Origin: Clostridium bovifaecis
Lineage (GTDB): Bacteria; Bacillota; Clostridia; Clostridiales; Clostridiaceae
Length of the DNA stretch: 64,000 bases
Direction of reading: 5' to 3'
Assembly: GCA_009738435.1 (NCBI GenBank)
Contig: CP046522.1
Span: 1,705,249-1,769,248, forward strand
Each line of letters begins with the position of its first letter. Position 1 is the first letter of the stretch. A model generated the notes under the pieces. The model was not told the origin of the DNA. It saw nothing but the letters and a program-made list of their open reading frames with translations, and made no database searches. The position numbers and the translations under genes are program-made. This document shows positions 58,678 to 64,000 of this stretch, piece after piece.

Positions 58678-59436
58678 ATGAGGAAAAGTATGGTATTAAA
58701 GGTATCTCACGACTATGTTAAAAGTTTGGAATTTAGCAATAAGGTACCAATTGATGAAAGATTAAATTATAAATCTTTTGTTGATGTTGAAAAGTTTAAT
58801 ATAAATCTAAAAAATAGAAAAATATATATAATCATTGAAGATGAAGAAGTGCATATAAAGCACCTAAAATTACCAAATATAAAAAGCAAATGGAACTTGA
58901 ATTCTATTATTAAAAATGAATTGATTTTCTTATATGGTAAAAAATCAGAAAAGATATTTTATACTTATACTATTTTAGATCAAGGAGAGAAAGAACTAGA
59001 AGTACTAGTTTTCTGTATATACTGTGATAAATTAGATTGTTTAGAACAGTATATTAACAATAATAAAGTAAAAAAGTAAATTTAATACAGTTTTGCTTTT
59101 TGAATTATTATGAAAGCTTTATAAATGAAAAAGATTATATGTTTATATTTAAATTTAACAAAAGTTTATATTTACTAGGTATAGCTAAGAAAAAGATGGT
59201 AGCAAATAAAGTAATAGAGGTAACAGAATATAGTTATAATGAATTAATTGATGGATTAAACTATATTTTAGATAAATTAAATATATAACATAGGAGCAGT
59301 TAAGATATATAGTGCCAATTTTAAAGACGAGAAATTTATAAAATATATCAATAATTCAACTGAACATGAGTATGTGAATTTAGGAAATTTAAGCAGTGAT
59401 AAGATAATAGAATATTTGACTATAACGAGGAAATAA
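58678..59436 (+). pseudogene. pilM: PilM-like pilus assembly protein (two frameshifts)
   Basis: Three consecutive open stretches form one protein of about 253 residues: 58678-59079, the piece around 59100-59288, and 59290-59436. Adding one A to the run 59070-59075 joins NNKVKKVNLIQFCFLNYYESF; a TA change at 59281-59287 joins LDKLN to NIGAVKIYSANFKDEKF. The parts match the actin-like PilM pattern weakly (KLPNIKSKWNLNSIIKNELIF, YMFIFKFNKSLYLLGIAKKKM) and the protein is shorter than the usual 350. Position before pilN/pilO supports the call. Real decay is possible, but the same kind of indel occurs window-wide. Confidence 0.65.
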
Positions 59437-59438
59437 GT

Positions 59439-59924
59439 ATGCAAAACTATAATTTTTTGCCTTTGTGGTATAGAAATAAGATGGAAAAAAAAGAAAAATT
59501 TAAATTTAAAATATGCATTTTTATAATGTTAGCAATAATAATAACTAGTGGAATAAAATATTTTAAGTATGAAAAGGAAATAGATAGTTTGAAAATCATA
59601 GCTGAATTTAATAGTGATAAGGTTATGAAAGAAAGAAGTAATAAGGAAAAAAGTGAGGCTAAGAAGCATATCACTGCAAATACTTTTGGATATTTTAAAG
59701 AATATGAAAGCGGCAAGATATTTTTTGATTGCTTGGAAATAAGCGGCAAAGAGGTTTACCTGGAGAGCAGTTTTATGAATATAAAGACTGCGAGAGAAAT
59801 GCTAGAATATGTGGAGAAAAATAAAGATTATAAGATTAAAAGTATAGATATAGAAGATGTAAAAGAAAATAAAGTAGTAGTTAAGATGAGGCTAGAGGTA
59901 AAAGATGATGAAAAGAAATTATAG
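59439..59924 (+). CDS. pilN: PilN-like pilus assembly membrane protein
   Basis: A 161-residue bitopic protein. The N-terminus MQNYNFLPLWYRNKMEKKEKFK holds the NFLP-W pattern that PilN uses to bind PilM, followed by the helix ICIFIMLAIIITSGIKYF. Outside lies a coiled coil, then a ferredoxin-like domain (GKIFFDCLEISGKEVYLESSFMN and YKIKSIDIEDVKENKVVVKM). Function by analogy: it links the cytoplasmic PilM ring to PilO. Confidence 0.75.
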   Translation: MQNYNFLPLWYRNKMEKKEKFKFKICIFIMLAIIITSGIKYFKYEKEIDSLKIIAEFNSDKVMKERSNKEKSEAKKHITANTFGYFKEYESGKIFFDCLEISGKEVYLESSFMNIKTAREMLEYVEKNKDYKIKSIDIEDVKENKVVVKMRLEVKDDEKKL

Positions 59925-60323
59925 GCATGATTATATAGTAATTATAATGTTCGTTATAATTTTGGTTATTAACACTTTGAATTTTATTACATATAGAAAA
60001 ATCCTTTCGCAAAGAGATAAATTAGAAAAAATTCCTTATATAAATGTTGAAAAAATACAACCTAATAGTATACAATATTCTAGTATAATCAAAGATATAG
60101 AAGGAAGAGAATACATAAAGATTGAGAAGATAGTTAATAATATGGATAATAATATAGTTAATATGAAACTTCAATTTAAAGGTGAATTGTATTTACTAGA
60201 TGGTTTTATTGAAAATATAAAAATAAAGATTGTTTATATAGCATAAATTCGATAAAGCTAAAATGTAGAAACAATAAGGATTATATTGGAGACTTAGATG
60301 TAGACTTTGTGCAAGGTGATTAA
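59905..60323 (+). pseudogene. pilO: PilO-like pilus assembly protein (C-terminal frameshift)
   Basis: The N-terminal part MMKRNYRHDYIVIIMFVIILVINTLNF gives one membrane helix, then a short charged stretch. The frame as written stops at 60246. Adding one A to the A5 run at 60219-60223 continues as ENIKNKDCLYSINSIKLKCRNNKDYIGDL to a stop at 60321-60323, giving about 140 residues. It follows pilN with 20 bases of overlap, and design and position point to PilO, though sequence similarity is faint. Confidence 0.6.
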
Positions 60324-60670
60324 AAAATAATACATCAAAGATTTATACATAAAATAAATGTATTTGCAAATATTCGCAAGTTTTGATAAAATATCATTGG
60401 CTACAATCAGGAGCTGCAAAAATTGAATATATAAGCTGTTGTTTTGTAAAACTTCAATTTATATGTTTAATTTATTAAATCAAAAGCTCTAAAAACAATT
60501 AAGCCACATCTTAAAATATATAACAAAGCAATACTACTTAACAGATTAAATTCTATAAAGATATGAAAAGTATAAATGTATTTATATGTTTTAAGAAAAG
60601 ATAGAGTTGGTATTAATATGAATTTTAGGGTTATAATAAAAATTATAATAGATTAGTGGAGGGATACATA
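60324..60670. other. 347-base intergenic region before efp, possible promoter and leader
   Basis: No gene is seen on either strand. A possible sigma-A promoter is TTGCAA (60364-60369), a 17-base spacer, TAAAAT (60387-60392), which would give efp a leader of about 270 bases. Small inverted segments such as AAATTGAA and TTCAATTT (about 60420-60465) could form a hairpin. I found no match to a named riboswitch. The end holds the GTGGAGGG ribosome site of efp. Confidence 0.4.
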
Positions 60671-61228
60671 ATGATTTCAGCTGGAGATTTAAGAAAAGGA
60701 ACTACTTTTGAACTAGATGGACAAGTTTATAATGTAATTGATTTCTTACATGTTAAACCAGGTAAAGGAGCAGCCTTTGTAAGAACAAAGCTTAGAAATG
60801 TTAAGAATGGTGGGGTTACTGAAACAACTTTTAACCCAACTGCTAAACTTCAAGAAGCAGTTATTGAGAGAAAAGAAATGCAATATCTATATAGTGATGG
60901 GGAATTATACTATTTTATGGATCAAGAAACTTTCGAACAAGTTCCTTTAAACTTTAGCCAAGTAGAAGAAGCTATTAAATTTTTGAAGGAAAACATGTTT
61001 GCAATAATTAAGTTCTATAAAGGAGAAGCTTTTTCAGTTGAAGCACCTAATTTTGTAGAATTGCAAATTGTTGAATGCGAGCCAGGAGTTAGAGGAAATA
61101 CTACATCAAATGTAATGAAACCAGCAAAACTTGAAACTGGAGCAGTAGTTCAAGTTCCATTGTTTGTAAATGAAGGAGAAACAATAAGAGTAGATACTAG
61201 AAGTGGTGAATACATGGAGAGAGTATAA
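60671..61228 (+). CDS. efp: Translation elongation factor P
   Basis: EF-P relieves ribosome stalling at polyproline runs. Three beta domains are present: the KOW-like N domain ([25 protein letters not shown]) with the tip loop PGKGAAFV, whose Lys 32 is the site modified in some bacteria, a central domain ([29 protein letters not shown]) and the C domain ([27 protein letters not shown] and [12 protein letters not shown]). The frame starts with GTG 60656, but ATG 60671 after GTGGAGGG gives the standard 185-residue protein. Confidence 0.97.
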   Translation: MISAGDLRKGTTFELDGQVYNVIDFLHVKPGKGAAFVRTKLRNVKNGGVTETTFNPTAKLQEAVIERKEMQYLYSDGELYYFMDQETFEQVPLNFSQVEEAIKFLKENMFAIIKFYKGEAFSVEAPNFVELQIVECEPGVRGNTTSNVMKPAKLETGAVVQVPLFVNEGETIRVDTRSGEYMERV

Positions 61229-61249
61229 CTACTCTAAAGGAGTGGTAGA

Positions 61250-61624
61250 ATGAGTTCTCTTATATCAAGACTAAGTTCTTTAAAAGAAGCAATTAAAGAA
61301 CTTGAGTTTGAGAGTAATACCAAAGAATATAAAGTTTTATCTGATATAAGCGATATCTTGAAGGATATTGTGGAAAAAGTAGATAAAACTGAGGATAGTA
61401 TAAGTGAAATTAATGAGTATGTAACTGTCCTTGATGAGAACCTAGGAAATATAGAAGAAGAAATATATGGATTTGAGGAAGAAGAGGATGAGTTTAATAG
61501 TTATGATTATATGGATATAGAATGTAATAAATGCCATGAAATTTTAGCTGTTGAGAAAGATTTTCTTAATGAAGAAGATAAAATAGACTGTCCTAATTGC
61601 CACAATTCGATATATTTAAAATAA
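61250..61624 (+). CDS. CD1247-like protein with C-terminal zinc ribbon
   Basis: The 124-residue protein begins MSSLISRLSSLKEAIKELEF, then a helical segment KVLSDISDILKDIVEKVDKTED that resembles the CD1247 N-terminal domain of clostridia. The end has CNKC and CPNC pairs 32 residues apart (ECNKCHEI and DCPNCHNSI), a likely zinc ribbon. An acidic run (EEEEDEF) separates the parts. Role unknown; its place between efp and spoIIIAA is common in clostridia. Confidence 0.8.
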   Translation: MSSLISRLSSLKEAIKELEFESNTKEYKVLSDISDILKDIVEKVDKTEDSISEINEYVTVLDENLGNIEEEIYGFEEEEDEFNSYDYMDIECNKCHEILAVEKDFLNEEDKIDCPNCHNSIYLK

Positions 61625-61644
61625 TAAAATAGTATTAAATAATT

Positions 61645-61697
61645 GAGCATATATAGTTATAACCGATAATGGTTATGATTTATATATGCTCTTTTTA
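61645..61697 (+). terminator. Terminator between the CD1247-like gene and spoIIIAA
   Basis: GAGCATATATA (61645-61655) pairs with TATATATGCTC (61681-61691), enclosing an inner ATAACC/GGTTAT stem, and TTTTTATTT follows. It isolates the spoIIIA operon, which then needs its own sporulation promoter; I could not identify a sure sigma-E box. Confidence 0.88.
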
Positions 61698-61827
61698 TTT
61701 GTAAAACATAATCTTAAGTAGAAGCGGCTAAAAGTAAAATGATGGTAGTTTTAAAATTTTTTTTATTAAGTGGAATAATTATGGAGATATAGAAATAAGA
61801 ATTTAATAAGAAAGGGGGATGAAAATT

Positions 61828-62751
61828 ATGAACACTAAAGATATCTTTTATATTTTACCTCAAACTATAGGAAACATTATTGAAAAAATAAAAGAGTTGG
61901 AAAAACTCCAGGAGATAAGAATAAGAACAAACAAGCCTTTATTAATCTATGCTGATAACAAAGAAGTTGTAACTAATTATATAGTTGCAAAAGAGGATGT
62001 AAAAACAATTCTGCAACGGATTAGTAATTACTCTATTTATGCTTTTGAAGAAGAGATAAAGCAAGGCTATATTACTATAAAAGGTGGACATAGAGTGGGT
62101 TTATGTGGTTCCTGTGTTGTGGATAATCAGAAAGTTAGAACAATCAAAAATGTAGCTTCTTTAAACATAAGAATTTGTAGAGAAGTTATAGGATGCTCAA
62201 AGAAAATAATGCCTTACATAATTGAAAATAATAGGGTGTTGAATACGATACTAATATCCCCTCCTAAGTGTGGAAAAACCACTTTAATAAGGGATATAAG
62301 CAGAAACATATCAGATGGAATAAAAACAGTGAATTTAGAATTTAGTGGTAGAAAGGTATGCGTAATTGATGAAAGAAGTGAAATAGGAGGATGCTATGAT
62401 GGAGTAGCACAAATGAACGTTGGTTTAAGAACAGATATTCTTGATAATTGTCTAAAAAGTGAAGGCATAATGATGGCTATAAGGAGTATGGCTCCAGATG
62501 TTATTGTTTGTGATGAGATAGGAACATATAAGGATGTAGACAGCATATTAATGGCTATGAGTTCTGGAGTAAACTTGATTACTACTATTCATGGCTATGG
62601 AGTGGAAGATCTATATAAAAGACCTATTTTTAAAGATATATTAGAAAATCAAGTGTTTCAAAGAGCAATAGTGCTAAGTGGATTAAATGGTATAGGGACA
62701 ATCGAGTATATATATGATTTTAGCAAAAAAGATAAACTATGGAGGAGATAA
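61828..62751 (+). CDS. spoIIIAA: SpoIIIAA, stage III sporulation ATPase
   Basis: SpoIIIAA is the cytoplasmic secretion-type ATPase of the SpoIIIA-SpoIIQ feeding-tube complex between mother cell and forespore. The N-terminal part (LEKLQEIRIRTNKPLLIYAD) is the family domain; the ATPase part has PPKCGKTTLIRDI (Lys near 150), VCVIDERSEIGG and APDVIVCDEIGTYKDV. ATG 61828, about nine bases after AAAGGGGG, is chosen over the in-frame ATG 61819, which lies on the ribosome site. Length 307 is normal. Confidence 0.96.
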   Translation: MNTKDIFYILPQTIGNIIEKIKELEKLQEIRIRTNKPLLIYADNKEVVTNYIVAKEDVKTILQRISNYSIYAFEEEIKQGYITIKGGHRVGLCGSCVVDNQKVRTIKNVASLNIRICREVIGCSKKIMPYIIENNRVLNTILISPPKCGKTTLIRDISRNISDGIKTVNLEFSGRKVCVIDERSEIGGCYDGVAQMNVGLRTDILDNCLKSEGIMMAIRSMAPDVIVCDEIGTYKDVDSILMAMSSGVNLITTIHGYGVEDLYKRPIFKDILENQVFQRAIVLSGLNGIGTIEYIYDFSKKDKLWRR

Positions 62752-62752
62752 T

Positions 62753-63272
62753 ATGTACTTGAAAATAATTGGATGCATTCTAATTCTTGTTTGTTCCTCA
62801 CTTATAGGGTTTTTGTATGGTGAGAATTTAAAAAAAAGAGTTTTTCAGTTAAAAGAAATTGAACAAGCCTTACTTCAACTTAAAAGCGAAATAATTTATA
62901 CCCATGCATCTCTTCCAGAAGCTTTTGAAAACGTGGGATATAAGTGTAATAGACCTATAGGAGGCATTTTTATAGAGGTCTCTAGACTATTGTATAACAA
63001 TGAAGTCGATAGCGTGAATGAGGGCTTCAAGAAAGTATTTAAACAAAACAAAGATATGTTAAGTTTAAAACAATATGATATTGACATAATATTAAATTTA
63101 TCAAAATCTTTAGGGGAATCAGACATAGAGGGACAAAAAAATATTATTATTGACATTAGAAAATATAAAAAAGCAAATTAGCGGAGCAGAAATGGAAATG
63201 AATAAAAATATTAAGGTGTATAGATATTTAGGATTTTCTTTTGGAGCTATACTGATAATTATGATTTTATAA
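62753..63272 (+). pseudogene. spoIIIAB: SpoIIIAB, stage III sporulation protein (C-terminal frameshift)
   Basis: SpoIIIAB resembles T2SS platform protein GspF and works with SpoIIIAA. The first frame (to 63181) has the N-terminal helix LKIIGCILILVCSSLIGFLYG, the GENLKKRVFQLKEIEQALLQLKSEI signature and LGESDIEGQK. Near 63155 the frame breaks; the other frame continues as LENIKKQISGAEMEMNKNIKVYRYLGFSFGAILIIMIL to 63272, which supplies the C-terminal helix that this family needs. The result is about 172 residues, the usual length. ATG 62753 follows GGAGGAG and is preferred to the upstream frame start at 62714. Confidence 0.88.
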
Positions 63273-63285
63273 GGGGGTATAAAGG

Positions 63286-63483
63286 ATGTTAGATGTGAGT
63301 TTAATTTTTAAGATAGCTGCTGTTAGTATATTAATTATTATTCTTGATAAGATTCTTGAGACTACTGGCAAAAAGGATTACGCAATAATAGCAAATTTAG
63401 CTGGAATAATCATTGTACTAATGATGGTGATAAATTTAATTAATAAACTATTTAGTACTGTAAGAACTATGTTCCAGTTTTAG
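63286..63483 (+). CDS. spoIIIAC: SpoIIIAC, stage III sporulation membrane protein
   Basis: A 65-residue, two-helix protein: VSLIFKIAAVSILIIILDKIL and YAIIANLAGIIIVLMMVINLI, separated by the TTGKKDY loop. Family members look like the second half of SpoIIIAD and are part of the mother-cell membrane channel. ATG 63286 follows AAGGGGG. Confidence 0.95.
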   Translation: MLDVSLIFKIAAVSILIIILDKILETTGKKDYAIIANLAGIIIVLMMVINLINKLFSTVRTMFQF

Positions 63484-63492
63484 GAGGAATAT

Positions 63493-63876
63493 ATGGAAAT
63501 AGTAAAGGTTGTCGCATTTGCATTTATTGCACTTTTTGTAGTGCTAGTATTTAAAAATAGAAGAGATGATTTGGCTGTACATATCAGTATAGCAGCAGGA
63601 ATAGCAATTTTTTTATTTATGCTAGATAAGATTACCTCAGTATTACATCTACTTCAGGAACTTGCACTGAAGGCAAACATAGACTTTGTTTATTTAAACA
63701 TAGTGTTTAAAATACTTGGAATTGCATACTTAGCTTCCTTCTGCAGTGAAATATGCAAGGATGCTGGACAAAGCACACTAGCTTCTAAGGTAGAATTTGC
63801 GGGTAAAATATTAATTTTAGTATTAGCAATTCCTATATTAATGGCAGTGTTACAATCTATTGTAAAAATTATGTAA
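63493..63876 (+). CDS. spoIIIAD: SpoIIIAD, stage III sporulation membrane protein
   Basis: A 127-residue membrane protein with four hydrophobic segments. The stretch LNIVFKILGIAYLASFCSEICKDAGQSTLASKVEFAGKI is the family signature, and the N-terminal VVAFAFIALFVVLVFKNRRDDLAVHISIAAG resembles SpoIIIAC. ATG 63493 follows AGGAGG. It is nine bases after spoIIIAC. Confidence 0.95.
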   Translation: MEIVKVVAFAFIALFVVLVFKNRRDDLAVHISIAAGIAIFLFMLDKITSVLHLLQELALKANIDFVYLNIVFKILGIAYLASFCSEICKDAGQSTLASKVEFAGKILILVLAIPILMAVLQSIVKIM

Positions 63877-63897
63877 AGGGACATAGGAGTAAATATT

Positions 63898-64000
63898 ATG
63901 AGAAGATTAATACTTATATTCATTCTATTTTTACTGATCCCCCTTGATGTACAAGCATATGAGCCGAAGGTAATGATAAATCAAGAGGAAACTCAACAGG
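63898..64000 (+). CDS. spoIIIAE: SpoIIIAE, stage III sporulation protein, N-terminal end (partial)
   Basis: Only 34 codons are in the window: MRRLILIFILFLLIPLDVQAYEP, a signal peptide with a probable cut after VQA, then a polar start of the mature chain. Position after spoIIIAD makes SpoIIIAE the expected gene. The rest of the roughly 390-residue membrane protein lies beyond the right edge. Confidence 0.8.
   Translation, partial: MRRLILIFILFLLIPLDVQAYEPKVMINQEETQQ

Noticed and set aside
60324..60670. Riboswitch in the efp leader
   Set aside because: No conserved core of a known class (c-di-GMP, SAM, TPP, preQ1, lysine, T-box) could be recognised.

Overview
The window is AT-rich, densely packed DNA from an endospore-forming, flagellated, low-GC Firmicute, most likely a member of Clostridiaceae close to Clostridium sensu stricto. 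The evidence is the fused FliR-FlhB export protein, the clostridial cell-division block with paired DUF881 genes and small basic protein, SpoVD, SpoIIIA, a YteA-like DksA protein, and many GTG/TTG starts behind strong Shine-Dalgarno sites. No rRNA, tRNA, CRISPR, prophage or insertion sequence was seen.

Layout. (1) 1-21801: a long flagellar operon on the + strand running fliF(end)-G-H-I-J-K-flgD-TIGR02530-flgE-flbD-motA-motB-fliL-fliO-P-Q-fliR/flhB-flhA-flhF-flhG-PilZ-sigma28-two small membrane genes-two rod/hook genes. It builds the basal body, export gate, hook and stator, and ends with the regulators that act on flagellar number and motor output. fliM, fliN/Y and chemotaxis genes are not here. 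(2) 21889-31283: housekeeping genes in mixed orientation: an unknown membrane protein, a CBS-type Mn pyrophosphatase (-), a Ca-type P-ATPase, a hypothetical protein (-), a Lon-family peptidase whose ATPase site looks eroded, and ychF (-). (3) 31518-46255: the dcw/cell-division block: mraZ, rsmH, ftsL-like, spoVD, murE, murF, mraY, ftsW/spoVE, divIB, DUF881-sbp-DUF881, yggS, sepF, ylmG, ylmH, divIVA. murC, murD, murG, ftsA and ftsZ are absent. (4) 46370-53432: mtnN, DAHP synthase, DksA/YteA, lspA, rluD-like, pyrR, rqcH (-), dapF. (5) 53571-60323: a type IV pilus/pseudopilus operon, pilB-pilC-five prepilins-pilM-pilN-pilO. (6) 60671-64000: efp, a CD1247-like gene and the start of the spoIIIA operon (AA to AE, cut by the window end).

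A feature that runs through the window is about eleven single- or double-base indels that split otherwise good genes: fliH, flhF, the 21.9-kb membrane gene (twice), the P-ATPase, the Lon-like gene, ftsW, pilM (twice), pilO and spoIIIAB. Nearly all lie in A, T or G runs or TA repeats, and they hit core genes such as ftsW. Sequencing or assembly error is therefore the simplest explanation, and I read these genes as probably intact in the organism. They are typed as pseudogene only because the sequence as given is broken.

The most interesting non-coding signals are a compact GC-rich hairpin pair before flgE (6525-6580), a 10-bp-periodic GTGG array upstream of mraZ that looks like a MraZ operator, and a family of short-unit intergenic repeats at four sites. 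I did not find a convincing wholly new system; the content is mostly conserved clostridial core.
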